Part shown: positions 10,976 to 22,274 of the stretch, one piece after another | Position numbering within the stretch: the first letter of the stretch is position 1 | How the letters are laid out: every line of letters begins with the position of its first letter | Source: Gnetum montanum | Taxonomy: Eukaryota; Streptophyta; Gnetopsida; Gnetales; Gnetaceae | DNA: 64,000 nucleotides | Direction of reading: 5' to 3' | Assembly: GCA_015680685.1 (NCBI GenBank) | Contig: MNCI01003938.1 | Coordinates: 564,110 to 628,109, forward strand | The notes under the pieces: generated by a model | The model's input: the letters and a program-made list of their open reading frames with translations, nothing else | Databases searched by the model: none | Told to the model about the DNA's origin: nothing | Translations under genes and position numbers: made by a program

Positions 10976-12246
10976 TGTACCATCTGAAATCGTCGGTCTC
11001 CAGCTGGAAGGAAAACAGAGGCTGCGGGATCGCAGGACGAGTGCAGAAGACCCTACCTTCGCCTGAGGGCGAGCTGAAATGCACGAAGACAGAGTACCTT
11101 GGGTGGTCCGCACGCGGATCAGACAAAGATTTCCCCACGCGTACGCAAAATGCTATACGCTGGGTTATGCGTAAACGGTGTGGCAAGCGTGAATTAAGCG
11201 TAAACAGCGTAAAATGGATAGAAACGGAGCGTGAGCGTAAACAGGCGTAAGCAATGCGTGGGCCAAATTGACGTAAAACTGTAAAAGAACTTATGTAGCA
11301 AATATAAACAATGGTATTACAGAGTCAAAGTACAGTGCACCGGTCTAACGCAGTCGTGTGGGAACACAAGGCGGACGAAAAGCCCCGGCGTATACAGGGA
11401 TGACTCGGTTGGTTTGTAGGGTGAGCGAAGCATAGAGATTGTGTGTACGGCGTACAGGGCCAGCGTAAGAGGGTTTCAACTCTTGTGCGCAGCGTAAATG
11501 TTCTTTGGTTTGCTCCAGGATTTTGCCATCCGACCTCTGTGAAGTGGAAAATGGGGGTTTTTATACAGGTTGTTACGCTAGACTCGGGTTGGGCGACACG
11601 TGGCTTGTTGACCGGGTGCACAATTTACAAATGTACAATATTACAAGTGTTGGGCGTATACGCTGGGCGTATACGCCTTGTGAGGTGGGCGTGTGAACTT
11701 GGGTGGAGATGTTGTGTTGGGCGTATACGCTGGCAGATGCAGGGCGTATAGGCTGCGGATGCAAAGTGTATACACGGGAGGATGTCCACTTGCTTCAATC
11801 CTTGCTCTTTGGTGTTATCCCCATTCTGTCATTGAGACTTCATCGTGAGGTGTGTGCACCGGTGGTGCCGAGCGTACAGACGAGACATGTACATTGGGCA
11901 CGCAAGTCGGATATCTGCTGGACGTATACGCTAGGAATGTCGGGCGTATACGCTGGACGTGTATACGCTGTTGATGCTGAGCGTATACGGCCACGCTGGT
12001 ACTGTCGGGCGTAGACGCTGGGCGTATACGCTGTTGATGCTGAGCGTATACGTTGTTGATGCTGAGCGTATACGCTGGGCGTATACGCTGGGCGTATACG
12101 CTGGTACTGCACTTAGCGAAAAGTAGGCCTTTTGATTTCAGAAGTTTGCAGTGTGCGACATCAAATGTAGCCGTGGCCATTTTGTGGATCTCAGGGACCT
12201 GCTTCTTGCTGGGGAAGCATTGAGCTCGAAATTTTGTGGTGTTTCA
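10976..12246 (-). repeat. 3' LTR of inner Tat-like element
   Basis: This 1271-bp repeat runs from TGTACC to GTGTTTCA and aligns with 27564-28273. The partner lacks about 560 bp present here between roughly 11508 and 12046. Many GCGTATACGC palindromes fill the segment that is missing from the partner. A polypurine tract follows on the right. Confidence 0.9.
11646..12110. repeat. Cluster of GCGTATACGC palindromes in the inner LTR
   Basis: At least eight exact copies of the 10-base palindrome GCGTATACGC occur, with several one-base variants. They are often joined as GCGTATACGCTG followed by GGCGTATACGCTG. The cluster is in the U3 part of the LTR on the - strand. The same word recurs in intron 1 of the antisense gene (17990-18470) and once in the gag leader (near 26988). 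Confidence 0.85.
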
Positions 12247-12261
12247 TTGGCCCCTCTTTGT
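12247..12261 (-). other. Polypurine tract of inner element
   Basis: On the - strand, AACAAAGAGGGGCCAA abuts the TGAAACACC start of the 3' LTR. It is nearly identical to the outer element's tract. Confidence 0.85.
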
Positions 12262-13285
12262 TGATGCTTGGAGGAATCGACCCGAGAAGCGTTGACGAAG
12301 AAGTGCAAAACACCACAAGCAACTTGATATAGACATTGTCCTCTGCCACGTGACTGGACATCATCGCACCGTGTTCAGTAGTACGTGGGATCGGGAAAGT
12401 AGAATTTGTAGCTGGTAGGAGGATAGAGATCATGGGGATTGGTGACTGCCCAAGGAATTGTGTGGACAGGGGATGTTTGGGTATGCGGCATGCTGATCCT
12501 TGCCAGTAGCCATTGTTTTAGCAGACTCGGAATTCAGACATGCAATGTGCGTCCTTTGGCGGAACAGGACCCTTGGTTAGCTTTCAAGAGAACCTGTTGG
12601 TGGGGCCAAAGCTACGGGAGGATGTGTTACATTCTTTGGGAGAACAAAGCCCATGTGTAGTGTTCAGGGGAACCTGTTGGCGGGGAGCCAAAGCCATGCA
12701 ACTAGAAGCTTCTTGACCGGTTTGGACATGAGTGCTTCGTTTTGAGACAACTGCCTTCTCACCTAAGGCTTGTATGGAAGTGCCAGAGGTCTCGCCCTTT
12801 TTTTTGACATAACTTTGCTCTGCTTTTGTACTCATGCTCAGGTGTCAGGTTGTGTGTCGCAACTGCTGTAACGTTTTGCAGTGTGCCACAGTGTGCTTGT
12901 TGTTTTGAATATATGGGATGTGTCAAGGGTGTGGCTGAATAGAATGCACTGGTGGAAATATAGGGAATTTTATCGATGAATGGGGATGTACTGGTGAATG
13001 GTTTGATTTAGTCCTGCCAGGTATGCTACGAACATTGTCTCATCTTGCTGCTCGTGACGAAGTGCATCATTCTGCGAACCTTCTGGTGTCATCCTACAAA
13101 CAAAACGCCAAGGAGACAAGAAAGACCATAAGCGAATAGATGAGCTTAGACTTACACGGTGGCCAATGGCACAGGGATGCTGAAGAACGGTAGGCACTGT
13201 ATGTAGATGACAGCAGTATTGATGACGAGCGATGCAGTGAAGCTGATGGATGATCGTGGCGGATGGATGTGCTGGGTGTGAGCTT
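12262..13285 (-). other. 3' untranslated region of inner element
   Basis: No protein domain is seen. The block is repeated almost unchanged at 28289-29310, downstream of the right LTR, which shows a second copy of the element's 3' end. Confidence 0.6.
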
Positions 13286-13710
13286 GCCTATTTATAGTCT
13301 TGGCAGACTATCATGGGTTAATTTTATGTCATAACCCGTTGGACATTGCCTGTTTAGCATCGTGGCGGACGGTACATTGCCAGTTTTTAGTCTTAGTGGA
13401 CTGTGAAGAGGCTAGCTAGTTTATAGTCTTAGCGGACTCTGATGAATGCAACAGTGGCAATTTTACTGTCATACTGGACGAGTGCTAGTTTATCGTCATT
13501 GCAGACATTGCAGGGTATCAGTTTATTGTCATGACTCCGGGACAGTTGTGGTGTCAGTTTTAAGTCGTAACCCAGGACTATTCTGTGGTATCAGTTTATC
13601 GTCATAATCCCAGGACGAGCTGTGGTATTAGTTTATAGTCGTAATTCCAGGACTTTTCTGTGGTATCAGTTTATAGTCGTAATTCCAGGACTTACACGTA
13701 CCGGAGTTTG
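13286..13710. repeat. Dyad-repeat array downstream of inner pol
   Basis: Units start AGTTTA or AGTTTT. The first has 6-base arms ATAGTC and GACTAT around TTGGCA at 13294-13311. Others have AGTC/GACT or GTC/GAC arms. The array abuts the pol stop codon at 13714-13716. Confidence 0.85.
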
Positions 13711-13713
13711 TAT

Positions 13714-16700
13714 TCATACGTAGAACGATTTTAGGTACAAATGATTTGTCGAGTTGGCAAACTCGTTCCCTTTCATGTCGGCTAGCTTGAATGCACCATT
13801 ATTGAATGCTTTGATGACCACGTAAGGCCCTTCCCAGTTGGCTGAGAATTTGTCTGAATGTTCCCGAACAGCTTTGAGCACGAGGTCACCTTCTTTGATG
13901 GGGCGCTTGTTGATGTCATGCCGATGTCACTGTCATTGTTGCTTTTGATACCATTCGATCTGGTTGAGCGCGCGTACGCGTTCTTCTTCCGCTGAATCGA
14001 GGTTAATGGTACGTAGATTATTGTTTTGCTCGTCGTCGAGGAGTCCGGAGAGTGTGATCCTTAACGATGGTACCTGTAATTCTAGGGGTAAAACAGCTTC
14101 TGAACCGTAAACAAGACTATAAGGCGTTTTGCCTGTTGATGTTCAGTGTGTAGTGCGGTATGCCCATAATGCGTACACTAATTGCTCGTGCCATTTTCTT
14201 TTACTTTGGGTTAGCATTTTCTTGAGTATTGTAACGATCATCTTATTTGTTGCTTCTGCTTGCCCATTGCTCTGAGGATAGTAAGGGGAGGAAAACGAGT
14301 GTTTGATCCCCAGACTGTCGCAGAAATTTTTTGTCTCGGCACTGCTAAATTGCGGCCTGTTGTCAGTGATGATTGTCATGGGAATGCCAAAATGGGTTAC
14401 TATATTTTCAAGGATGAAATTGCACACGTGTTTAGATTTGGTCTTTCGGAGGGGAACAGCCTCTACCCACTTTGTAAAGTATTCAGTAGCGGTTATGATG
14501 AAACTGTGCCCTACGGAAGACAAGGGTGTTATTGGTCCAATGAGATCCAAACCCCATTTTTGGAAGGGCCACATGATTTGCGTTGTGTGCAACTCGTTTG
14601 GTGGGACATGGATCAGGTTACTATGCTTTTGGTAAGTGTCGCATGTTTTAACCTTGGAGAGACAGTCATATTCCATATGCGGCCAATAGTAGCCTAATCG
14701 TCTTATTTTCGTTACCATGGCTTTAGGCGCAATGTGTCCTCCGCATAGTCCCTCATGCGTTTGTTCAACTATTGTTTGGGCATCAGTACCACTAACGCAT
14801 GTTAGCAATATGCCTTCGTAGGATCGACGACATAGTGTGTCTCCTACGAGGGTGTATTGCCTAGATCGTTTCCGCACTGCGTCTTTCTGTGCATTTGTTA
14901 GATGTCGTGGTGTTTCGCCACGTAGAAGGTACTCTTTTATGTCATCATACCATTCTACCGCATGTGTTGTACTAACAGATGCAATTGGCAATGTGTCGGA
15001 GGTATTGGTTATCGGTTCAGTGCAGTTGATTACGGAGCTTGGCAGGGCATGGAACATGTCGGGTGATATGTTTAGCGCTAATGCGGCCAACGCGTCTGGG
15101 ATGGTGTTATCGTTTCGAGAGACGTGTCGCACATCAATGTTTTCGAATCGCCTCATTAAATGTTTTGCTAAATCACAGTATGGTTGTAAATGTTGGGCTT
15201 TACATGTGTAAATGTTTGTAACTTGGTTTACGACCAATTGTGAATCTCCTCTGACTATAAGCCGTGTGATGTCTGAAGCCAGTGCTACCACGAGCCCTCT
15301 AAGGAGACCTTCATACTCTGCTATGTTGTTAGTACAGTAAAAGTTGAAACGATAGGCAAAGGGTCGAATCTCCTTGGAGGGATAGGTGATGACAGCGGCC
15401 GCACTTCCTCCTCGAGAGGTGGATGCTCCATCAAAGTTTAGAATGACATCATAATCTTGGGGCACCGTGTCTATGGTGTTTATGTTCTCATCTGGGAATT
15501 CTGGATCTATGGTTGCTTGATCGCGTGTTGGTGACGTGGCCATTTGATTTGCTACGGCTTGACCCTTGACTGATGATTGTGCTACATAGTATAGGTCAAA
15601 CTCGGCTATCATGGCTTTCCACTGGGCTATTCGACTCGTTTCGTAAATGTTCCCTGTTATGGCTCTCAGTACATTGTCCTTACAGATTATGTAGACTTGA
15701 TTACGGAAGAGGTAATGTCGCCATTTTCTTAGAGAAAAGACCAAAGCTAAGCATGACCTCTCCACATCATTATACTTCTTTTCGTGGGCAACTAAGGCAT
15801 GGCTCAAGTAGTATACAGGGACTTCGGTTCTGTCATCTTGTTTTTGGCAAAGCATAGATGCAATGGACGATTTCGAAGTGGCAAGGTAGATGTAAAACGG
15901 TTTGTTGTTTTGGGGCAGGTAGACCGTAGGTAGTCGGGCAAGTGCTGTTTTGATGTTTTCGAATGCTTCCTAACACTGCGGAGTCCATTCAAAATGGACA
16001 TTTTTACGTAACAGGTGGTTCATAGGTTTTAGTTTGTCCGTCAGTTTTTCTATGAAACGCCTGATAAACTGCAATCTACCTTGTAGACCTCTAAGTTCGG
16101 TAAGGTTGCTCGGTGGTTTCAGGTTTGTTATGGCTCTCACCTTATCGTGGTCTACTCGTATCCCTGCTTCTGATGCTATGAATCCAAGCATTTTGCCTAT
16201 TTTGACACTGAAGACACATTTCTTCGGGTTAAGTCTTAGTTCATATTTTAAACAACGTTTTAAGACTAAGTCGAGGTCTTATACATGTTGTTCGGTCGTT
16301 TTTGACTTAACTACGATATCATCCACATAATCGTTGAGCGACCGTAGCATATAGTCACTAAAGATAAACGTCATGGCTCTTTGATATGTGGCCCCTACGT
16401 TCTTGAGACCAAAGGGCATCATGGTGTAACAAAAAGTTCCCCATGGGGTCATGAAGGTTGTTTGAAGTTGGTGTTCAGGGTTGATGCGTATTTGGTTGTA
16501 TCCCGAAAAACCATCCATAAAAGACAGCAAGGCATGTCCGGCAGTCGAGTCAACGAGTTGGTCAATGCTGGGTAGGGGAAAGTCATCTTTTATGGTTGCT
16601 ACATTTAAATCTCGGAAGTCAATGCATAAGCGAATGCTTCCATTTTTCTTTGGGACGATGACCATGTTTGACACCCACTCGGCGTAATCAACGGCTCGAA

Positions 16701-17201
16701 TGAAATCGGCTTGGTAAAGCTTAGTGATCTCATTGCGAACTGCCAATGCCACCTCAGGTCTGACTTTTCGTGCCTTTTGTTTTACTGGTCTTAGCTTGGG
16801 GTCGAGAATAATATTGTGTTAGACAATTCTAGGATTTAGCCTGGGCATGTCCGTATAGGACCAAGCGAATGCTTTCATGTTTTCCCTAAGTATGTTCTCA
16901 ATGTCTTTTGCTAGTTGTGGTTACAGTAATGTGCTTAATTTTAATACTTTGATTTCCCCATCAGGCATGGTAATGGGGGTCTCAGCTAATGGGTCTTCGG
17001 TGATGTCTTCGGCCTCTATGTCAAGGAATTTCGTCATACCTTCATAATCGTCTGTGGTTTCCCGTGTTGAGGCTATGACCATGTTGTCTGTTGGTGAACC
17101 TAAGTTGATGCAGTTTATGTTAATGTTCCGCGTGATGTGGCTGTATGGTCCATCGATGATCAACGGCGCAGTTAAGTGCGGACAATCCATTGAGCTTGCT
17201 C
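13714..17201 (-). pseudogene. pol: Inner pol: RT - RNase H - archaeal-type RNase H - integrase
   Basis: Linker to RT at 17201-16770; RT 16752-16270 with VIVPKK, CIDFRDLN, FMDGFSGYNQ and the YVDD active site; RT thumb and classical RNase H 16190-15540 with the RKWRHYL region; second, archaeal-type RNase H (FDGAST, NNIAEYEGLLRGL, RGDSQLVVNQV) 15450-15080; integrase zinc finger, core and C-terminus 14800-13714. Defects: stops at about 16921, 16817, 16276, 15970, 14140 (TGA) and near 13930; the last finger cysteine is tyrosine (CDTYQKH); TDNG of the core is TDNR. The start is placed at an acceptor-like site, TTTATTGGCAG at 17202, shared in position with the outer copy. Gag-pro lies 5.6 kb upstream with the antisense gene in between. 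Confidence 0.92.
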
Positions 17202-17768
17202 CTGCCAATAAATGGAGAGCTATGTGAGCAACGAGGGAGGATCGTTCTATGTTTTTTAGTAATTTTTAAACTATGTGTATGTGTATGATGGAGGATTATC
17301 GTCACACCGGGACGCATGGTAGTTTAAGGCCATACCGGGCCGTCCTCGGATGGGGAAATGGCAGTTTAAGGCCGTACTGGGCCATGAGTGGGGTTTAAAG
17401 TAGAATGTTCAACGTAAACGTGTAGAATTGGGTCCATGGAGAGACCAGGATGCAATAATTTCTATTTTTAATTAATTTTTAGTTAATTTTTGACACTTTT
17501 TTGGGAACATTTCAGCGAAAAATAAGCAAAAAGGAAAAAAAAGGCAAAAAACGGAGCAATGGCGGCATAAGCGGCGGCGGCATCAGCGTTAGCGTCATCA
17601 GACGTTATATAAAGGACGGGGGGTCCATTTGTTTTACTGGAAAGCGACAGCTCAAACCGGCTAAGGCGTAAGCGTAAACCATAATACCCTAGCGTAAGCG
17701 TAAACTGGAACCTGAGTGTAGACGCCAAAGCTTAAACTTCTCAACGCCAGCGTAGACAGTTGCTCAGC
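17202..17768. promoter_or_regulatory. Divergent gap with antisense-gene promoter (TATA at 17606-17613)
   Basis: TATATAAAGG at 17606-17615 on the + strand sits about 160 bases before the ATG at 17769, a plausible core promoter for the antisense gene. Dyad units (AGTTTAAGGCC type) lie at about 17310-17375, nearer pol. GCGTAA words are frequent from 17660 onward. The acceptor-like AG for pol is at 17202-17203 on the - strand. Confidence 0.55.
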
Positions 17769-17932
17769 ATGAATGTATATTGCCAGCGTACACAAGCCGA
17801 GGTGGGCAAGGGAAAGGAAGTGGAGGGCCAGGGGAGGAAGGGTCCTGATCTAACCTTCGCGGAAGAAACAGAGGCCATGCTGTAGGGCCTGCCCAGGCCA
17901 AAGATGCCGTCATGGCCTATGACGTCCCACAG

Positions 17933-18562
17933 GTAGGCCTTGATCCCTGCCTCTGTTGTTGTTTCTGTGCTTCCTAGCGTACACCAGCCCGGCGTATACG
18001 CCGGGCATAGAGGGTTTACAAGGGTTTTCGGCGTATACGCCGAGCGTAACTGTGGAGCGTAGACGGCGTTATCAGTCTTTCTAACGTAAACATTTTTCTA
18101 CGCAATGTCAGCGTAAAAGCTTGTCAGCATGTTTGTCATTAGCGTAAGTTCTATTTCTTGCGACGGCGTATACGCTGAGGGTTTGTTCAGCGTATACGCT
18201 GCGCGTGAAGGGGTTGGGGCGTCGGCGTAAAGTAGATTGCTGCCAGTGTAGACGCTGAGCTGGGTAGCGTAGACGCTGAGTTAACTTGCGTTATTTACGC
18301 TGTCGGTCGTCGTATATGCTCGGTATATCGCGTATACGTTGTGTTTAAATTGCGAGCGTATACGCTGCGTACAGTGTATACGCTGGGTACATCGTATACG
18401 CTGGGTGTAAGTTGTGTTTTTCGCGCTAAGTGTAGAGTTTGGTCGGCGTATACGCTCTGTATACAGTGTATACACTGATTGTAAACAGTTAGTCGATTTT
18501 TGATTTTTTGCCGATTTATGATACAAACTTTCGTTTTATTTTGACATCGCGATTGGTTATAG
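17933..18562 (+). other. Intron 1 of inner antisense gene, rich in GCGTATACGC
   Basis: The donor is CAG|GTAGGCC and the acceptor GGTTATAG. The outer copy has the same GTAGGCC donor at 10159 but a 272-base intron. About six exact GCGTATACGC palindromes plus many variants and GCGTAA words occur at 17990-18470, the same words as in the LTR. The extra length relative to the outer intron is mostly this material. Confidence 0.75.
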
Positions 18563-19352
18563 GGAAAGCAAACGCTTCCTTATCGTGGTTGAACTCGTCG
18601 GGGTGCTAACATGGGCTGGCCCCGTTGAGGAGGGCGATCTTCCTCCGACTCTAACCGTGGATGACAACGGCGTCTGGTTCAGGGAAGGCGCTAGCGAATT
18701 TCTAGCTTTCTTGTTAACCAATTTCGAGGTGGCTATGTGGTCGTATTTTAACGAAGTGACCGCACGAAGTGTGGTTGATGCAATGCTGCCGGGGGCCGCA
18801 GAGGGTGTAATGGTCTTCATCGAAGATATTGACGAGGGGCCGTTTGTTGATGAGGATGGCATTACCCGCGGGCCGAGGTCAACACGCCCGTTAACGCGCG
18901 TGTGGTCATTATTGCCCCGAGGGTTGGATTACATCAACAATACATTGTTTATAGCCACCCGCCCACATACCTTGTTCCAGAATCCTCCTGGCACGGTATA
19001 CCAAATAGCCAGGTGGGACTATTTAAATTTATCGTTTTGCCTCTCCATTTGATGTTGGTTTCTTGTTTTTAACGTGTATTTGTTTGCAGGCCGAAGGCCA
19101 ACCCAGACGGGACCCTCATTGAGGATGAAGGGATAGCTCTTGCTCGCACTGCTCTGGAAGCTTTCATGATGGCCCCCACTCTTCGTGGGGCCGTACTGGC
19201 TCAGACAAAGGGTTCAATGGTCCGTTTTCATAATCAGTTTTCTAGGGCCTTTGCGATGTGCAAAGCCCGTGGATGGCTTCATGAGGACTGGACAGATCAG
19301 GGACCGGTTTTCCCTCATAGTTTTGGCAGTACCTCGAAATCCGCCACTAACG
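18563..19352 (+). other. Exons 2-3: FCP1/HAD-phosphatase-like domain with lost catalytic residues
   Basis: Exon 2 opens with KRFLIVVELVGVLTW, aligned to HAD motif I (hhhDxDGhL), but both aspartates are replaced (E and V). Then follow WFREGASEFLAFLL and FEVAMWSYFNE, as in the FCP1 core where R-P-G...EFL and V-x-[IL]-W-[ST]-S occur. Next is NTLFIATRPHTLFQNPPG, matching the plant FCP1-like NTLLxDDSPYKALxNPPN segment with the DD pair replaced. Exon 3 adds a helical segment (RGWLHEDW). The outer copy has lost the same residues by different substitutions. The fold is inferred from motif order and spacing. Enzymatic activity is unlikely. Confidence 0.7.
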
Positions 19353-19441
19353 GTGAGTAATAACATTTACTAGATGCGTTAGTGGATTCGTTCAACTGTT
19401 TGGGGTTATGCTGATATGGTCATCTTAACTTATTTCAACAG

Positions 19442-20482
19442 TTAATGCACCTTCCGATGGGGATCCCGTGACGACAGGACGAACTAAGACAACTTTGTCA
19501 ATGAAGTTTGGGGGGGTGGCAAAGGCACAGAAGTGGCTGCATAAGCAAGCTCCACCGTCCCTCACTCGTTGCCTGGATGATGCCGGCCTCCTGGAGCTTT
19601 TTATGATGCCTAGCCCTGACGTCTCAATCAGGGAGATGATTGGGATCGTGGACTCTTTTAATGAGCCTGTCTCGCAGTACAGCACCCGGATTAAGGGTGT
19701 CAAGGTGGTGTTTCATCTATCACCAGTGTTCTTTTCTAACTTATTTGGCATGCCGGCAGATGGCCTACCTGTAGTGTTGAACAGGTCTCATAAAGAGCTC
19801 CAAACGATCCGTGAGCTAGAATCTTGGCTTGGCGTGGCCAAAAACACCAAGGGATTCCTGATGCAGGGGAAAGCGAAGGTTGTTGAGGTGAACGAATTGT
19901 ATCCCCTGTTTCGGGCATGGGTGTTTCCCAAAACCCTTTCTCAGGTGCGGAGTTTTGGGGTTGAGGCAGTACGCATAATGCGAACTGTCTTGGAAACTAG
20001 ACTGTGGTATAACTGGGCTCATTTTTTGTTGGTGGGCCTACACAAGAAGATAGTGTGGTTGCGCTCGAATATCGAAGCACAATCTCACTTCACCTTTTCT
20101 TTCTTCGCCGGTTATCTCCGCCGTTTTGCCGAGTTTCTTGTGGTGCGCGTGGACAACAAGTTTGTCCTACGGGATCTGGGTCAACTATCCCACCCGTGGT
20201 TTAAACATTTGTTCGCCACAGCCAAATCACAGGATGCCCCAGAAGGTATCGATGAGTCCGTGTCTGTTACCACAGGGGGATCATCTGGTGGTTCCATCCA
20301 CACACGGGATAGTCTGGGGTTGGAGCCAGATGATGTACCTTTAACTGCTAGACGAGCAGAGCGGGTTATTAAGGAAACCATTGGCAAGGCCAAGTCAAAA
20401 TTGAAAAGACCCGAATGCGCAACGAAGGAAGTTGCCGATATAAACCAGCCACACGTGAAGCAGATACGCTTCAAGATACCTA
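19442..20482 (+). other. Exon 4: mobile-domain-like region of the antisense gene
   Basis: The exon encodes 347 residues. Conserved between the copies are the AQ[KR]WL start, a segment ending LF[DG]-[MV]-P-x-DGLP, KTLSQ, the NWA-x-[FY]-x-x-GLH run, and [RK]-H/RFAEFLVV. The pattern strand - LFG[MV]P.DGLP - long helices recalls plant mobile domain (PMD) and 'putative plant transposon protein' families often carried by Tat and other plant elements. The C-terminal 60 residues are basic and serine-rich, possibly a nuclear localisation region. The family call is inference and could be wrong at the Pfam level. The outer counterpart is 29743-30792 (1050 nt, nine longer). Confidence 0.6.
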
Positions 20483-20611
20483 GTAAGCGAAGCTCATTTG
20501 CTTGTTATTTTATCATTTTCGTTTATTTATAATCCTTGCTTCAATTTCTTACGTGTCGTTGCTGTTTTCGATTTGAGGAAGTGAGGAAGTAGGCCTTGGA
20601 GACCATCACAG

Positions 20612-22159
20612 AGGAAGAGGAGATGCATACCGAGAAAAACAATGAGGAGGAAAGCCCAGAGAAGAGCTAAGGTGGGGGAACGGAACTATTAACGGAGAAG
20701 ACTACTGAAACTGAACCCTTAGACGATCCAGACGCTATCAACCAGATGTTCAGTAGCTTCCTCAAGGGTGATTTGGATTTGGGTAATCCCCCAGAGGGCG
20801 ACAAGGATCAGGGTATGTCTTTGCTTTTAGTTCATTTTTTAGTCACTGAATCAGTTGTTGCTCGTATGGTTTTTTTTATTTTTGTGTTTTATGTTTTCCA
20901 GATGAAGGTAGTGAGACCAGGACGGTGCGGTTGGACGTACCCATGAAGATGGTTCCCCCTGAGAGGACCGCTGAGGTTAGTTCTTCCCGTACTTGTGAGC
21001 CGCTTACTTATTCAGAAATGCCAAGTAAGATGGATTTCATGGATGGGATCGCAGAAGAAGTCGTCGAACATCTCCAAGAAGTCCATCCTGATATCGGTAT
21101 GAATCGCTTAAAGATTAGGAGCTTCATGTCTTGTTTGTATAGTTTTAATGTTTGTATTTTCTGCGTGGGTAGGCGCTAAACTAAGATGGGATCCCTCTGA
21201 GAGCTTCAGCATGGAAAGCCTAACCATACTCTCCCCCGAAGTAAAGCAGGTGCCAAGGCCTGTTTATGAAGGAGTTGCAGAAAGCCTTGCGCACAATGCT
21301 AAGTCATTATGGACTTGTAGGCATTCCATTGAACAGTTGTGGCTACAAATACAGGCAAAGGAAAAGGAAGTCTCCGAATTGTCAGAGGAACGTGACAATT
21401 TAAAAGCTCGGTACGAGTTCGCCGCTGCCAGATTAAGTAGAGATCGATCCTGGCGAACGTCGGAGGTTACATACACTAGGTACTGGAATTTACTAAATCG
21501 TCACGCGTCGTTGACTCGGAGGATGGCAGAGCGCAAAGCTCAGATTGATCTCCTGAACCTCAAGTGTCAAGATTGGAAGGCTTTTGCTTCCAAGGTTCGT
21601 AAATGGGGTCAGGATGAGAAAAACCATAAACATCAGTACAAGAAGTTGTTAAAAGAAGTGTCTATTGAAAAGCGTCAGTTAGAGATGTTTGTGGAGGGTT
21701 TGGGTCTGCGCTCTGCATTTGATACGTTTGCTCAAAACACAACTGTAGAAATGGAATCACCTACAAGGGTGATAACTACTGCTTCTGGGGAGGTGTCGGT
21801 GGGAGAATTTCCTCTGAAATGTCCTACCTGGTTGGCGGTCGACAAAGGCAAGGCGTTGGCAGATATTGACTTAGGCCTGGACGGGACAGATTAGGCCAGT
21901 GTTCCAGAGGAAGAAATCCTTCGTCGGCTCAAATTCGGTCTAGGGGGATCCCCTATGGTAAGTGTTTTGTTGCTATAGGGTTAATTTATTGGGTAGCGTT
22001 TAAAATTTTAACATGCGCTCATTATATATTATTTTTTGTTATTTTTGGTGTCTTCAGGATGAAGGTGGTGACGAAGCCCGAGAAGCGGGCCCCAGTGGAG
22101 CAGGGGCCCCTGACGCTGGTGACTCTAAGGAGGACGATCCTCCTGTCCCGGACGTTTAG
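20612..22159 (+). other. Exons 5-8: acidic linkers, coiled coil and acidic tail
   Basis: Exon 5 is glutamate-rich. Exon 6 ends in an amphipathic helix (DGIAEEVVEHLQEVHPDIG; outer RLECVDPEAG). Exon 7 begins GAKLRWDPSE (outer GARLRWDPTE) and continues as a long coiled coil with LSEERDNLKARYEF and SQDW/CQDW landmarks, then a W-x-S/A-V-[DE]KGK motif. Exon 8 is short and acidic. Paired exon lengths in the two copies are 201/216, 195/129, 785/818 and 102/234. All differences are multiples of three, as expected for translated exons. Confidence 0.75.
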
Positions 22160-22268
22160 TGTTTTTTAGTGTGTTTTTGTTTTTGGTTTTTGCTGATTCA
22201 AATTGATACAAGCGTTGTAACTTTGAACATGCTGGGAAAAACAGGCACAATTTGTACAATATTGCATG

Positions 22269-22274
22269 AATAAA
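22269..22274 (+). terminator. Polyadenylation signal of inner antisense gene
   Basis: AATAAA occurs 110 bases after the TAG stop, within a T- and GT-rich stretch as expected for plant 3' ends. It lies before the dyad-repeat array that separates this gene from the convergent gag-pro. Confidence 0.55.

Larger units (their letters stand above)
17769..22159 (+). pseudogene. Inner antisense gene: eight-exon FCP1-like/mobile-domain/coiled-coil protein
   Basis: Exons: 17769-17932, 18563-19012, 19090-19352, 19442-20482, 20612-20812, 20902-21096, 21173-21957, 22058-22159, all with GT-AG introns (76-129 bp except intron 1, 630 bp). They sum to 3201 nt, 1067 codons. Junction phases are 2,2,1,1,1,1,0, the same as in the outer copy. 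The frame is open except TAG 17883, TAA 20668 and TAG 21892, each a likely C-to-T change. Predicted order: charged N-terminus, FCP1/HAD-like domain (residues 55-293), mobile-domain-like region (293-640), acidic linkers (640-772), coiled coil (772-1033), acidic tail. TATA at 17606 and AATAAA at 22269 frame it. It lies antisense between pro and RT. Exact family needs a profile search; no function is claimed. Confidence 0.82.

Noticed and set aside
11815-12180. - strand ORFs rich in YAQRIRP repeats in the inner LTR
   Set aside because: These are translations of the GCGTATACGC tandem words; both strands read alike because the word is palindromic.
14260-14697. + strand ORF of 145 codons
   Set aside because: It is the reverse-strand shadow of the integrase core; it has no domain similarity, start context or conservation in the outer copy.
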